Positions 44,629 through 55,109 of a stretch of 64,000 nt of DNA are shown here, piece after piece. The notes below the pieces were generated by a model, which did not search any database, was not told the DNA's origin, and saw only the letters and a list, made by a program, of their open reading frames with translations. Location of the stretch: NCBI RefSeq assembly GCF_030407435.1, contig NZ_JASDDK010000001.1, positions 806,001-870,000 of the forward strand. The letters run 5' to 3'. This stretch comes from Winogradskyella bathintestinalis (lineage in GTDB: Bacteria > Bacteroidota > Bacteroidia > Flavobacteriales > Flavobacteriaceae). The position numbers and the translations under genes are program-made. Each line of letters opens with the position of its first letter. The stretch's first letter is position 1.

Positions 44629-45846
44629 TCATCGTCGGCGATTGGGCAATAAAGGAGGCGGTTCACCATTAAAAGGATTCCAACGGCTAATGCTTTTAGC
44701 TTCCATACCCGCAGCACTCATAACGGCTCTGTCCCCATAACGTTCGCGCATTTTGTCCATAGCATTGCTGAGGTTGAGCTGCATTTCGTTATCCTCAAAT
44801 AAATTTACTTGATGGCCACCTTCCACCAAATGGCTAAATTTTACACCAATCAATCGAACTAAAAGTCGGCGATGATATAGTTTTTTGAACAAATCCAATA
44901 CCACAGGAATAATACTATGATCCATGGCACTATAAGGAATACGTTGCTGCTGTGTATACGTCTGAAAATCGGAATACCGAATTTTGAATGTCACACAAGC
45001 TGTTAATTTATGGCCACGACGCAATTGATACGCTAAGTTTTCTGCCATAGCAATAACCAAGCCTTTTAGTTTGGTAACATCTGTAGTATCTTGCCCAAAG
45101 GTGCGCTCGGTAGAAATAGATTTGCGTTCGTGGTATTGTACCACAGGCGAATTATCAATGCCGTGGGCTTTTTTCCAAATGACGAGTCCATTTTTGCCAA
45201 GCACTTTGTGCATCAATTCCATGGGCATTTCCTGTACCGTTTTGATGCGTTTAACGCCTAAATCACATAGGGCTTTATAAGTCACATTTCCAACCATAGG
45301 AATTTTTTTGACTGAAAGTGGCGCTAAAAATGGCTTTTCGGTACCAGAGCGTATTCGGATTTCATTATTGGGTTTGGCTTCGCCTGTGGCAATTTTTGAA
45401 ACAGTTTTGTTTAATGATAATCCAAAGGAAATCGGCAAACCTGTTTCCCTAATAATTTTTTGACGTAATTCTGAAGCGAGTTTGTGGCAACCAAAAAACT
45501 TATCCATTCCTGTGAGATCCATGTAAAACTCATCAATCGAAGATTTTTCATAAAGTGGAACACTTTCCTTAATCACATCAGTGACGTCATTTGAAAATTT
45601 GGTATAAATACCAGAATTTCCTCTCAATACAATTGCTTCTGGGCACAACTGTTTTGCCATTCGCATGGGCATGGCAGAATGGATGCCAAAGGTTCGGGCT
45701 TCGTAACTGCAAGATGCCACAACACCTCTGTCGCTTGTGCCACCAATAAGTACAGGTTTGCCAATAAGGCGACTATCAAGCAAGCGTTCGCAAGACACAA
45801 AAAAGGTGTCTAAATCCATGTGTACGATGTTGCGGTTGTTGTTCAT
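44629..45846 (-). CDS. dinB: Y-family DNA polymerase (DinB/Pol IV type)
   Basis: The 405-residue Y-family polymerase makes lesion-bypass, error-prone DNA. Catalytic acidic residues are intact: Asp11 in HMDLDTFF, and SSIDEFYMDL with Asp105/Glu106; this separates it from ImuB, which lacks them. Later parts include the little-finger domain and a beta-clamp motif QVNLF at 346-350. The last 55 residues are a loosely conserved tail ending PNRRR. It is 50 bases downstream of the dnaE-like gene with a hairpin in the gap, so they are probably one operon. Confidence 0.92.
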   Translation of the reverse strand: MNNNRNIVHMDLDTFFVSCERLLDSRLIGKPVLIGGTSDRGVVASCSYEARTFGIHSAMPMRMAKQLCPEAIVLRGNSGIYTKFSNDVTDVIKESVPLYEKSSIDEFYMDLTGMDKFFGCHKLASELRQKIIRETGLPISFGLSLNKTVSKIATGEAKPNNEIRIRSGTEKPFLAPLSVKKIPMVGNVTYKALCDLGVKRIKTVQEMPMELMHKVLGKNGLVIWKKAHGIDNSPVVQYHERKSISTERTFGQDTTDVTKLKGLVIAMAENLAYQLRRGHKLTACVTFKIRYSDFQTYTQQQRIPYSAMDHSIIPVVLDLFKKLYHRRLLVRLIGVKFSHLVEGGHQVNLFEDNEMQLNLSNAMDKMRERYGDRAVMSAAGMEAKSISRWNPFNGEPPPLLPNRRR

Positions 45847-45878
45847 GCTTGTGTTTGGGGGAATTTGCGATAGGTACG

Positions 45879-45896
45879 GACAACTTGCGAGTTGTC
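45879..45896 (-). other. Intergenic hairpin between dnaE-like and dinB genes
   Basis: GACAACT (45879-45885) and AGTTGTC (45890-45896) form a perfect 7-bp stem with a TGCG loop, starting right at the dnaE stop codon. Reading minus there is no T tract, so it is not a typical terminator; it could affect dinB translation or mRNA processing, or it could be chance. Confidence 0.45.
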
Positions 45897-48800
45897 TTAT
45901 AACGCGATTACTTTTTTAAGATCTTGAAAACTTTTCTTTTTTTGAAATGTAGGATTTAAGGATTTTACCGAATAACGAGGATCTTCAATAATGGCAAGTC
46001 GTTCTAATTCTGAAACCTCGATAGTAACACAATTAAATTCTACCATCACTTTGCCTACAATTCTATAAATTCCTTTGCCTCTAAAAGGATATTTGGCAGC
46101 AATAGGAGGGAAGTGTACCGTGTCTATAAAATCACCATCACGATCTAAAAATGTTCCAAAATGCATTATTTTACCGTTAGCTGTTTTGGTGTTTTTTGTG
46201 GTAATTAAATAGCCTTCAATAACAATGCGTTTGTCTTCTAGTTTTTCGAGATGTCTAGCGCGTAAATTTCCTGTTGGTTTTGTGGTTAATAATAAAAACG
46301 GATTGCACAAAGCAAATCCTAAAAGTTCTATTTCATCAAAAGCATTTTCTAAGGCTGTACTTGGTAATTCGGGTGTGTTGTAGTTGATTTTTTCAGTTTT
46401 AAATAGATTAATGACGGGTTCTTGAATTATGGTTTTACTAATTTTTAAATGGGCTTCCCAAAGTAATTCACGTTTGTTTATTCCTGTAAATCGAAAGGCA
46501 TTTATTTTAATTAAAATGGATAGTTGTTCAATAGAAATTGAAACTCGTTCTATAAAATCATCAAGCGATTGAAATATTCCATTTTTGTTACGCTCAGTAA
46601 GAATACGGTTGATGGTTTTAGATTCTAAAGATTGTAAAAACATAAAACCGAGATAGATTGTTTTTTTAAAAATGTTAGCTTCTACCGAAGACTTATTGAT
46701 ACAGGGTGCTTCAATACATCCGTTATGCATTCTGGCTTCGTGTACATAAAGCTCTGTGTTGTAAAACCCACCAAAATTATTAATGGTAGCTGTCATATAT
46801 TCCAACGGATAGTACGCTTTTAAAAATAGGCTTTGGTAACTTTCTACAGCATACGAAGCAGAATGGCCTTTGGCAAAGGCGTAACCAGCAAAACTTTCTA
46901 TTTGTCGCCAAACATCGGCAACTAAATCGTCAGACTTGCCATCTTTTTTACAATTATCAAAAAATTTTTGTTTCACTTTTAGAAATTCTTCTCGCGAACG
47001 AAACTTACCAGACATACCACGACGCAACATATCTGATTCGCCTAAATCTAAACCACCAAAATGATGCGCTACTTTAATAACGTCTTCTTGATAGACCATA
47101 ACACCATAAGTTTCGGGCATAATTTGTGCAAGAACAGGATGTGCTTCTTTACGTTTCTCAGGATAACGGTAACGCAAAATATATTCGCGCATCATCCCGC
47201 TTTTGGCAACACCGGGTCTAATTACCGAACTCGCAGCTACCAATCCCAAATAATTATCTACTTGTAATTTTTTTAATAACATGCGCATTGCTGGTGATTC
47301 TACATAAAAGCAGCCAATCGCTTTAGCGTTTCTGAGAAGGTTTTTTATACGTTCATCTGTTTTAAAACGTTTAATATCATGAATATCAATTGGGGGTTGC
47401 TCTGTGTAATTATGGTCAATAATCTCTACGGCTTCTTTAATTTTTCCTAAACCGCGTTGACTCAAAATATCGAACTTATACAAACCAATATCTTCGGCGA
47501 CTACCATATCAAACTGTGTAGTAGCAAAACCTTTGGGAGGCATAAACGTAGCACAGTAGGAATGAATGGGTTGCTCTGAAATTAAAATTCCACCTGCATG
47601 TATCCCTAAATAATTGGGAAATCCTTCGATATACTTTGCATATTTAATGACGAGTTGCGATAGATTATCGAGTTGATTATTATTGTATTTTCCTCTAGTT
47701 AGTAAATCCATTTCGGACTTTGGTAAACCAAAAACTTTTCCTAACTCGCGTACTGAAGCTCTAAATTTAAAGGTGTTATAAACCGCAATTAAGGAGGTAT
47801 GCTTAAAGGTTTTAAAGATATAATTGGTAATGTCATCTCTATCTTTCCATGAAAAGTCGATATCAAAATCTGGAGGATTCTGTCGGAATAAGTTAATAAA
47901 ACGTTCAAAATACAAATCGAGTTCAATGGGATCTACATCTGTAATTCGCAATAAATAAGCCACGATACTATTGGCGCCGCTACCACGACCAACGTAATAA
48001 TAGTCTTTACTACGGGCGTATTCTAGAATTTTCCAGTTGATAAGAAAATAAGAAACAAAATCTTTCTGTTTAATAATTATGAGTTCTTTTTCAATACGAT
48101 CATATACATTTTTTTGAATGTCAGAGCCATAGCGATAAGAAATACCATCATAGGTTAATTTTTCTAGTAATTTATAATCAGAACTTTCATTTTCTGTCAG
48201 GCATTTTTGGTTTTTTGGTGTTATGTTTTCAAAATCGAAATCAATAGTGCAATGTTTTAAAAGTTGTTTGGTATTATGGATAAGGTTTGGAAATTCTGCG
48301 TAAGTTTCACATAGTGTATCATAAGACAGCATCATATCAGTAGCCTTTCCTTCTTCTGACTTAGGAAGTTTACTTAATAATGTATTGTTAGCAATAGCAC
48401 GCAACAAACGATGTGTATTGTACCCCTTTTTATTCTGAAAAGAGACCGTTTTTAATATTACTAATTTATGCTTGAATTGATTCCACTTTGAAAATTTTAA
48501 TTGGTTAAGATCTTGAGGTGTAATGCCTAAAAATTCATTAGATTTTAATTCGAAATGTTTGTTTTTTTGATAGGGATATATAATAAAACAATCGTCTATA
48601 ACTTCGTGTGGCTTGTCTGGTATTTGTAATTCTTGATGATGAAGAAATCGAGATAAATAGTTGTTAATGTTCTGAAATCCTTGATTGTTCTTTGCAATGA
48701 GAATAAATTGTTGCTGTGCACCATTTCTAAAATCTACACCAAGTACAGATTTTATTTTATATGTTTTGGATAAGCGCATTATATCCATGCAGGCAGAGGT

Positions 48801-48920
48801 GCTGTTAATATCAGTCAGTGCAAGGGTTTGTACTCCATTTTCTGAGGCGATAGCGAGCAGTTGTTCTGGCTTTATAGTGCCATAACGAAGACTATAGTAA
48901 GTGTGACAGTTTAAATACAT
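45897..48920 (-). CDS. DnaE-type DNA polymerase III alpha subunit, second copy (ImuC/DnaE2-like)
   Basis: A 1007-residue Pol III alpha, shorter than a replicative DnaE (about 1150-1500 residues) and the size of ImuC/DnaE2. The polymerase core is intact: YVGRGSGANSIVAY (309-322) and PDFDIDF (350-356, with Asp351/353/355). The PHP domain at the N-terminus is degraded: NCHTYYSLRYG (4-14) replaces the HxH metal motif and TDINS (36-40) replaces TDH. A late OB-type domain (RIVIEGYLITTKNTKTA) follows. It is the first gene of a two-gene cassette with dinB. No adjacent lexA or imuA. Confidence 0.87.
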   Translation of the reverse strand: MYLNCHTYYSLRYGTIKPEQLLAIASENGVQTLALTDINSTSACMDIMRLSKTYKIKSVLGVDFRNGAQQQFILIAKNNQGFQNINNYLSRFLHHQELQIPDKPHEVIDDCFIIYPYQKNKHFELKSNEFLGITPQDLNQLKFSKWNQFKHKLVILKTVSFQNKKGYNTHRLLRAIANNTLLSKLPKSEEGKATDMMLSYDTLCETYAEFPNLIHNTKQLLKHCTIDFDFENITPKNQKCLTENESSDYKLLEKLTYDGISYRYGSDIQKNVYDRIEKELIIIKQKDFVSYFLINWKILEYARSKDYYYVGRGSGANSIVAYLLRITDVDPIELDLYFERFINLFRQNPPDFDIDFSWKDRDDITNYIFKTFKHTSLIAVYNTFKFRASVRELGKVFGLPKSEMDLLTRGKYNNNQLDNLSQLVIKYAKYIEGFPNYLGIHAGGILISEQPIHSYCATFMPPKGFATTQFDMVVAEDIGLYKFDILSQRGLGKIKEAVEIIDHNYTEQPPIDIHDIKRFKTDERIKNLLRNAKAIGCFYVESPAMRMLLKKLQVDNYLGLVAASSVIRPGVAKSGMMREYILRYRYPEKRKEAHPVLAQIMPETYGVMVYQEDVIKVAHHFGGLDLGESDMLRRGMSGKFRSREEFLKVKQKFFDNCKKDGKSDDLVADVWRQIESFAGYAFAKGHSASYAVESYQSLFLKAYYPLEYMTATINNFGGFYNTELYVHEARMHNGCIEAPCINKSSVEANIFKKTIYLGFMFLQSLESKTINRILTERNKNGIFQSLDDFIERVSISIEQLSILIKINAFRFTGINKRELLWEAHLKISKTIIQEPVINLFKTEKINYNTPELPSTALENAFDEIELLGFALCNPFLLLTTKPTGNLRARHLEKLEDKRIVIEGYLITTKNTKTANGKIMHFGTFLDRDGDFIDTVHFPPIAAKYPFRGKGIYRIVGKVMVEFNCVTIEVSELERLAIIEDPRYSVKSLNPTFQKKKSFQDLKKVIAL

Positions 48921-49337
48921 AATAGACTAATATTAACGTTTTCTTTTTTTGAAAAAAATTTCCGTTTTAAGTATTAAACCTCGAAACTAAACTTGCGCTT
49001 TTTTTAAATATGAAATTGCGATATTTAAATGTTATATTAAAAAACTTCATAACATTATAAAAGCTCAAATTTTGGAGTCTAAGACAAAACTTAAAATGAA
49101 ATCGATAGCAAAAAATTAGATGGTAAAATTAGCTACTATATGTAGTTTGTGTTGCTTTTATTTGTAGCAATTTGAAAATAAATATGAAATATAATAGAAA
49201 GTAGCGGTTTTATTATTTTGAAGGATTATGGTTAAATTAATAAGAAAATTTATTAATAATAGCTATTAAGCCCTGTTTTTATGGGTTAGAATAATTTAAT
49301 TAGAAAATAAATTTAGCATAATAAAACATCCGTTCTA
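48921..49337. other. 417-base gap upstream of the dnaE-like gene with no gene
   Basis: I see no coding frame, tRNA or repeat here. The stretch is very AT-rich (long A and T runs near 48940-48960). I searched for TAnnTTTG boxes on the minus strand upstream of the polymerase and found none that fit well. A LexA-type operator would be expected if it were SOS controlled, but no obvious inverted repeat is present. Confidence 0.4.
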
Positions 49338-51575
49338 TTAAAACCAAAAGCCAAGATTAAAATACCAATAGTCATCACCAGTTTCTGGAGAATACGAATA
49401 CTTGGCTTCTAAAGGTCCTAAAAATGTTTCTAACGAGTAGCCAATAGCATAACCGCTATAATCGGGTGAAGAGAAAAATTGACCAGATTCAAAAAGACCA
49501 TCATCTATATTGGCAATATTAGCTGCTAATATGATGTGGTGTTTTTTAAAAATCTCATAATCTAAAGTAAATGTCGCTTTTACAAAACTATCTCCTATTA
49601 AGGCTAAATAATCGTAGCCGTAAAACGAATAAAAATTATTGATATAATTTGCTCCATAACCGCCAATACCAAAGCCTAAAGCATTTGTAGACTTATCTCC
49701 TATTTTAAAACCACCACTAGCCTCTGTTTTTAGGGCCAATTTATCGCTAAAACTAAAAGCATAACCCAAATCTGCTTTGGCAATAGAAAACTCTTTAAAG
49801 TTTTTATTAAACCCCGAAGCACTTAGATACAAATGAAAATCTCCATTAAAATAGAATCCGTTTTTAGGAAAGTATGAATTATCATAATCGTCGAATTTTA
49901 AATTACCGAATACACTTAAATAATCAGTGTTTTCAAAAACTATTTTATCTTCTTGATTATCATCAATAATAGTTTCTGAGGTTATTTTAAGATGCTTATG
50001 CTCAGCACCAATTCGTAAAGCAAAATCTTTTCTAAAAATGGTTTGCAAGTATAACTGATTAGTAAAATCTGAAATTTTTGCATCAATTTTATTTATACCC
50101 ATCGTCAATGGGGAGCCTTCCTCTAAAGCCAATACAGGACTTACATTTTTATTAAACTGATTATAGCGCGATTTTACACCAATACTAATATAAAAACCTT
50201 TGTCTATAAAATAATCGAAATTATAGCGGGTGTTATCTCCTAAGATTATATCTAACGAGGTAATATCATTATTAAATAATAATTTTTTTTGAGTAATATT
50301 GGCGAGAATGGCACTTTTGTAAAGCTCATCATAATGAAGCCCAAGTCTTAAAAATGTTGAGGTTCTGGTCTCCGTAATGTTGCCTAACAAATTATATTCA
50401 AATTCATTTTCTGTATTTTCTAAATAATATCTAAACGTATCAAAATTATTGGTGGCAATAAGGTTGTTTATTCCACGTCTAAAATCGGAATAGCTTATTT
50501 TTTTATCTCCTTTTAATTTTAGTTTTCCAATAAGATAAGATCTGGTGTAGCGTTGATTTCCCTCTATATTAACCTCATTAATTTTAAGACTGTCCAGAAT
50601 TTTAACTTCCGATCGTTCTTTATATTTAGGCTGTTTTTGTTTAATGTCTAATAATTTAGACAATTGAGTTCTGGCTGCCGCGGCTCCATTAGCAATAATA
50701 TTTTCGCCCTCATCAAAAGATATTACTGAAAAATCGGTAATATCTGGTTTAATGTAAATATCGGTTAATTCCGCTTTGCTTTTCATGGCATCGATGGTGC
50801 GGAAATTATTAATTTGTAATAAGATATCTGGAGCAGATTTTAATGACTCACGGTCTCTTAATGCGTCTTGAACATCTACACCAATAATAATGTCTATACC
50901 TTTGGCTCGTAATTCTTCAACCGGAAAATTATTAGTTACTCCACCATCAATAAAAATATTTCCATCAATACCCACGGGTTGAAATAATGAAGGCAGAGCA
51001 CCGCTAGCCGTAACAGCTTCTGCTAATTTACCTTTTTCAAGAAGTACCGATTCGCCCGTTTCTATATTGGTAGTCATACAAAAGAAAGGAATAGGAAGCT
51101 GGCTAAAATCATTAGTACCATTTACTGGTTGTAATAATTGGTACAATAAATTGTATACATTTTGACCGCGTGATAATGCCGATGGTAAGGAGATTCTAAA
51201 CTTATCGAAAGGTAAGGTTACTGCGTATTTTTCGGTATTTTCCCGTTCATAGAAAGGTTTAGATTGTCTTGGAAAATTATCATTTATTAACTCATCAAAA
51301 TCCTGGATTTTAAAAATTTGCTCAAGTTGTTTTCCCGAATATCCTGAGGCATATAAAGAGCCAATAATTGCTCCCATACTTGTGCCAGCAACATAATCTA
51401 TCTTTAAACCTAAACTATCTATAACTTTTAAAACCCCAATATGAGCAAAACCTTTAGCGCCGCCTCCACTTAAAACTAAACCAACTTTAGGTTGCTTATG
51501 TGCTGTAGAATCTTGAGCCTTTACTGGTAAAAGACTAAAGAGCAATAAGATTAATATGAGACTTTTTATTTTCAT
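49338..51575 (-). CDS. Patatin-like phospholipase with C-terminal outer-membrane barrel
   Basis: The 745-residue protein has a signal peptide (ending VKAQD near 22), a patatin domain with GGGAKG oxyanion motif (37-42), nucleophile Ser66 in GTSMG, and Asp210 in the DGG motif. A POTRA-like linker (about 330-400, NEVNIEGNQRYTRSYLIGKL) and a 16-strand-type surface-antigen barrel (about 405-745, ending WYFNLGFWF) follow. This is the PlpD/type Vd architecture, where the patatin is exported by its own barrel. A lipid-cleaving surface enzyme is likely; the target is unknown. Confidence 0.9.
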   Translation of the reverse strand: MKIKSLILILLLFSLLPVKAQDSTAHKQPKVGLVLSGGGAKGFAHIGVLKVIDSLGLKIDYVAGTSMGAIIGSLYASGYSGKQLEQIFKIQDFDELINDNFPRQSKPFYERENTEKYAVTLPFDKFRISLPSALSRGQNVYNLLYQLLQPVNGTNDFSQLPIPFFCMTTNIETGESVLLEKGKLAEAVTASGALPSLFQPVGIDGNIFIDGGVTNNFPVEELRAKGIDIIIGVDVQDALRDRESLKSAPDILLQINNFRTIDAMKSKAELTDIYIKPDITDFSVISFDEGENIIANGAAAARTQLSKLLDIKQKQPKYKERSEVKILDSLKINEVNIEGNQRYTRSYLIGKLKLKGDKKISYSDFRRGINNLIATNNFDTFRYYLENTENEFEYNLLGNITETRTSTFLRLGLHYDELYKSAILANITQKKLLFNNDITSLDIILGDNTRYNFDYFIDKGFYISIGVKSRYNQFNKNVSPVLALEEGSPLTMGINKIDAKISDFTNQLYLQTIFRKDFALRIGAEHKHLKITSETIIDDNQEDKIVFENTDYLSVFGNLKFDDYDNSYFPKNGFYFNGDFHLYLSASGFNKNFKEFSIAKADLGYAFSFSDKLALKTEASGGFKIGDKSTNALGFGIGGYGANYINNFYSFYGYDYLALIGDSFVKATFTLDYEIFKKHHIILAANIANIDDGLFESGQFFSSPDYSGYAIGYSLETFLGPLEAKYSYSPETGDDYWYFNLGFWF

Positions 51576-51710
51576 TTTATCTATTTGTCAGGTTTCAATT
51601 TTCGCTCACTTCAACAACTATGAATTCTCAATGAATATTTTAAACCTTCGAGTGTTCCAATTCTGAAAATAAGTTTAGTATACTTTTTTTAATTTGATAA
51701 AAATTTTTAT

Positions 51711-53504
51711 TTACTCTTTATGATAATAATTATAGACTTTATTTGCTCTAGAAACACCAACAACCGCTTCGAGTTCATCTAACTTTGCATTGGCAATACG
51801 TTTAACCGTCTTAAATCGTTTCATTAAATCTATAATGGTTTGCTCGCCAACTCCCGGAATATTCTCCAATTCCGTAGTTAATGCACTTTTACTTCTTTTG
51901 TTTCGATGATGTTCTATACCAAAACGATGCGCCTCATTTCGTAATTGTTGTATGATTTTAAGGGTCTCACTTTTTTTATTTAAATATAAGGGAATTGGAT
52001 CATCTGGATAAAACAATTCTTCTAAACGTTTTGCAATTCCGATTATTGCAATTTCATTTCGTAACCCTAAAATATCTAAACTTTTTAAGGCCGAGGATAA
52101 TTGTCCTTTTCCTCCATCGATAATAATGAGCTGTGGTAAAGGCTCATCTTCTTCCACTAAACGTTTGTAGCGTCTGTAAACCACTTCTTCCATGGATGCA
52201 AAATCATCGGGACCTTCAACCGTTTTAATGTTGAAATGACGGTAATCCTTTTTACTTGGTTTTCCGTTTTTAAAAACAACACAAGCTGCCACCGGATGTG
52301 TTCCTTGTATATTTGAGTTATCAAAACATTCGATATGTCTCGGTTCTTCAGACAACCGTAGATCGGCTTTCATCTGTGCCATAACTCTGTTGGCATGACG
52401 ATCTGGGTCTACAATTTTTATTTGTTTTAATTTATCCATTCTAAAATACTTGGCATTGCGAATAGATAAGTCGAGAATGCTTTTTTTATCGCCAAGCTTA
52501 GGTATAGTAACTTTGATGTCGTCTCCCAAATTTACTTTAAAAGGTACATAAACTTCTTTTGAATTAGAATTGAACCGTTGTCTAATTTCAATGATAGCCA
52601 ATTCTAATAATTCAACATCAGATTCTTGCAGTTTCTTTTTTAATTCTAACGTATGTGACCTAATTATTGAACCATAACTTAGTTGTAAGAAATTAACGTA
52701 AGCATAACTTTCATCACTTACTATAGAAAATACATCTACATTACTAATTTTAGGATTTACAATGGTCGATTTGGCTTGGTAGTTTTCTAGAACTTCTAAT
52801 TTTTCTTTTATTTTTTGAGCGTCTTCAAACTGCATCGCTTCAGCATGGCGCTTCATTTGTATTTTGAATTGTTGTAATGAATCCTTAAAATTGCCTTTCA
52901 GAATTTCCCTAATAGCTATAATATTGGCTTGGTATTCTTCCTCAGATTCATAACCTTCACAAGGGCCTTTGCAGTTTCCTAAATGATATTCTAGGCAGAC
53001 TTTATATTTTCCAGCTTCAATTTTAGCTTCAGATAAATCGTAATTACACGTGCGTAATTGGTATAATCCTTTTATTAAACCTAACAGCGTTTTTACGGTT
53101 TTCATGCTTGTATAAGGTCCAAAATATTCTGAGCCATCCTTTATAATGCGTCTGGTTGGAAATACGCGTGGAAAACGTTCTTTCTTAATACAAATCCATG
53201 GATAAGATTTATCGTCTTTTAATAAAACGTTGTACTTTGGTTTGTACTTTTTAATAAGGTTGTTTTCTAGTAATAAAGCATCGTTTTCGGTGTCTACAAC
53301 GATGTGTTTTACCGATGCGATATTTTTTACCAAAACACGTGTTTTGCCGTAGTCATGGTGTTTATTAAAGTAACTGCTTACACGTTTTTTAATATTTTTA
53401 GCTTTACCAACATAGATTAATCGCTCGTCTGTATCAAAATATTGATACACACCAGGTTGGTGCGGCAAGGTTTTTATCTGAATGTCTAAAGTCGATTCTG
53501 GCAT
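51711..53504 (-). CDS. uvrC: Excinuclease ABC subunit C
   Basis: UvrC makes the two incisions in nucleotide excision repair. The 597-residue protein has the GIY-YIG motif as GVY (18-20) and YVG (31-33), a UVR helical domain (about 205-240, RHAEAMQFEDAQKIKEKLEVLE), the RNase H-like C-terminal nuclease region (RHIECFDNSNIQGTHPVA) and helix-hairpin-helix (LENIPGVGEQTIIDLMKRF). Length is standard. A TACCTTTG -7 box (53517-53510) ends 6 bases before the ATG, predicting a leaderless mRNA. Confidence 0.97.
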   Translation of the reverse strand: MPESTLDIQIKTLPHQPGVYQYFDTDERLIYVGKAKNIKKRVSSYFNKHHDYGKTRVLVKNIASVKHIVVDTENDALLLENNLIKKYKPKYNVLLKDDKSYPWICIKKERFPRVFPTRRIIKDGSEYFGPYTSMKTVKTLLGLIKGLYQLRTCNYDLSEAKIEAGKYKVCLEYHLGNCKGPCEGYESEEEYQANIIAIREILKGNFKDSLQQFKIQMKRHAEAMQFEDAQKIKEKLEVLENYQAKSTIVNPKISNVDVFSIVSDESYAYVNFLQLSYGSIIRSHTLELKKKLQESDVELLELAIIEIRQRFNSNSKEVYVPFKVNLGDDIKVTIPKLGDKKSILDLSIRNAKYFRMDKLKQIKIVDPDRHANRVMAQMKADLRLSEEPRHIECFDNSNIQGTHPVAACVVFKNGKPSKKDYRHFNIKTVEGPDDFASMEEVVYRRYKRLVEEDEPLPQLIIIDGGKGQLSSALKSLDILGLRNEIAIIGIAKRLEELFYPDDPIPLYLNKKSETLKIIQQLRNEAHRFGIEHHRNKRSKSALTTELENIPGVGEQTIIDLMKRFKTVKRIANAKLDELEAVVGVSRANKVYNYYHKE

Positions 53505-53509
53505 ATAAT

Positions 53510-53517
53510 CAAAGGTA
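53510..53517 (-). promoter_or_regulatory. -7 box of uvrC (leaderless-type)
   Basis: TACCTTTG on the minus strand, last G at 53510, 6 bases before the uvrC ATG at 53504. I find no strong -33 match. Confidence 0.55.
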
Positions 53518-53733
53518 AATAAAAGTTATAATTTAAAAGTTACATGTGCTTAAAGTTATTGAGCTCAATATTTAACCTTTTACAGATTAACGCGCTGATA
53601 GCTTTTGAATTATTGATGTTATACTGTACAATAGTTATGAGATAATTTTAAAACGTAAACGATTAATTTTTTAACGACCCGAAAAAGTAGTTATGAGTTC
53701 GTTATCTTGCGCCTCTTTTTATATATTGAATTT

Positions 53734-54162
53734 ATGACAAAAAAAATCTTAGGTCGTATTGATAAGGTCAATTTTCCCGATTTGCAACTTAATAATATTG
53801 ATGTAAAAATGGATACGGGAGCTTACACTTCTGCCATACACTGTTCTAAAATAAGAGAAGTGAATGGTAAACTTCATTGTATCTTTGAAAGTAAAGGACA
53901 TCCTAATTTTAAAAGTGAAGAAATAATTTTCGATTCTTACACTTATACAGATGTAAAGAGTAGTAACGGACATAGGGAAAATCGCTACAAAATTAAATCA
54001 ACCGTTGTATTCTTTGGTAAAACCTATAAGATTAACTTAACTTTAAGCACTAGAGACGATATGAAGTTTCCTGTACTAATTGGTCGCCAATTTTTGAAAA
54101 ACAAATTTATGGTCGATGTCGATTTGCAAAACCAATCCTTTAAACAAACAATAATTAAATGA
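53734..54162 (+). CDS. RimB-like retropepsin-type protease (RimK-associated)
   Basis: The 142-residue protein belongs to the RimK-associated ATP-dependent zinc protease family (DUF785, RimB-like), with a retropepsin-like aspartic-protease motif DTGA at 27-30 ([13 protein letters not shown]) and a [19 protein letters not shown]-terminal strand. In Pseudomonas, RimB modulates S6 glutamylation by RimK. The start at 53734 ([10 protein letters not shown]) fits the family; an upstream ATG at 53707 adds an unrelated stretch. It overlaps rimK by 4 bases (ATGA) and leads the operon. Confidence 0.9.
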   Translation: MTKKILGRIDKVNFPDLQLNNIDVKMDTGAYTSAIHCSKIREVNGKLHCIFESKGHPNFKSEEIIFDSYTYTDVKSSNGHRENRYKIKSTVVFFGKTYKINLTLSTRDDMKFPVLIGRQFLKNKFMVDVDLQNQSFKQTIIK

Positions 54163-55034
54163 ACATAGTAATTCTTTCACGAAATCCTGAGCTTTATTCC
54201 ACAACACGTCTTGTTGAAGAAGCTGAAAACAGAGGACATTCCGTTGAAATCATAGATCCTTTAAAATGTGATATTATCATTGAGAAGGAAAAACCAACAA
54301 TTTATTATAAAAATAGATATTTGGATTATGTTGATGCCATTATTCCCAGAATTGGGGCATCCATAACATTTTACGGCTGTGCTGTGGTTAGACAATTTGA
54401 AGAAATGGGAGTCTTTACCATTGCGCCATCTGATGCTATTACACGTTCTAGAGATAAGTTAAGAAGTTTACAACGCTTAAGTAAAGCAGGAATTGGAATG
54501 CCTAAAACCGTATTTACCAATTATTCTAGAGACGTAGAAGAAGTGATAGAGTATGTAGGTGGTACACCAGTAATTATAAAATTGCTAGAAGGTACACAAG
54601 GCCTTGGTGTTGTTTTGGCTGAAACTAAAAATGCAGCGGAATCGGTGTTAGAAGCTTTTAATGGTTTGCAAGCCAGAGTGATTGTGCAAGAATTTATTAA
54701 AGAGGCCAAAGGAGCAGATTTAAGAGCTTTAGTGGTAGATGGCCAGGTGGTCGGAGCCATGAAACGCCAAGGGAAAGAAGGAGAATTTCGTTCTAATTTG
54801 CATCGTGGTGGTTCTGCTAATATTATAAAATTAGACCAAGACGAACTTAAATTAGCTATGAATGCAGCTAAGGTATTAAAACTACCTGTTTGTGGTGTAG
54901 ATATGCTACAATCATCTCGTGGGCCATTATTATTAGAAGTAAATTCTACCCCAGGATTGGAAGGTATTGAAGGAGCCACTGGCAAAAATATAGCCAAAGC
55001 TATTATTACGTTTATAGAACGTAGCAGAAAGTAG
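54159..55034 (+). CDS. rimK: Ribosomal protein S6 glutamate ligase RimK
   Basis: RimK is an ATP-grasp ligase that adds glutamates to the C-terminus of ribosomal protein S6. The 291-residue protein shows the ATP-grasp elements [19 protein letters not shown] (about 93-111), [19 protein letters not shown] (about 136-154) and [34 protein letters not shown] at the end. Length is close to E. coli RimK (300). Translationally coupled with the RimB-like protein. Confidence 0.95.
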   Translation: MNIVILSRNPELYSTTRLVEEAENRGHSVEIIDPLKCDIIIEKEKPTIYYKNRYLDYVDAIIPRIGASITFYGCAVVRQFEEMGVFTIAPSDAITRSRDKLRSLQRLSKAGIGMPKTVFTNYSRDVEEVIEYVGGTPVIIKLLEGTQGLGVVLAETKNAAESVLEAFNGLQARVIVQEFIKEAKGADLRALVVDGQVVGAMKRQGKEGEFRSNLHRGGSANIIKLDQDELKLAMNAAKVLKLPVCGVDMLQSSRGPLLLEVNSTPGLEGIEGATGKNIAKAIITFIERSRK

Positions 55035-55109
55035 TTTTACGAATCACAATGTAGTACAGATAAGCAACCACTTGTATGTGTTATAGCGTAATAAACATGA
55101 GCCATTAAC

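Noticed and set aside
54521..54997. Minus-strand open frame of 158 codons antisense to rimK
   Set aside because: It lies within the ATP-grasp core of rimK, and the rimK reading is clearly conserved.
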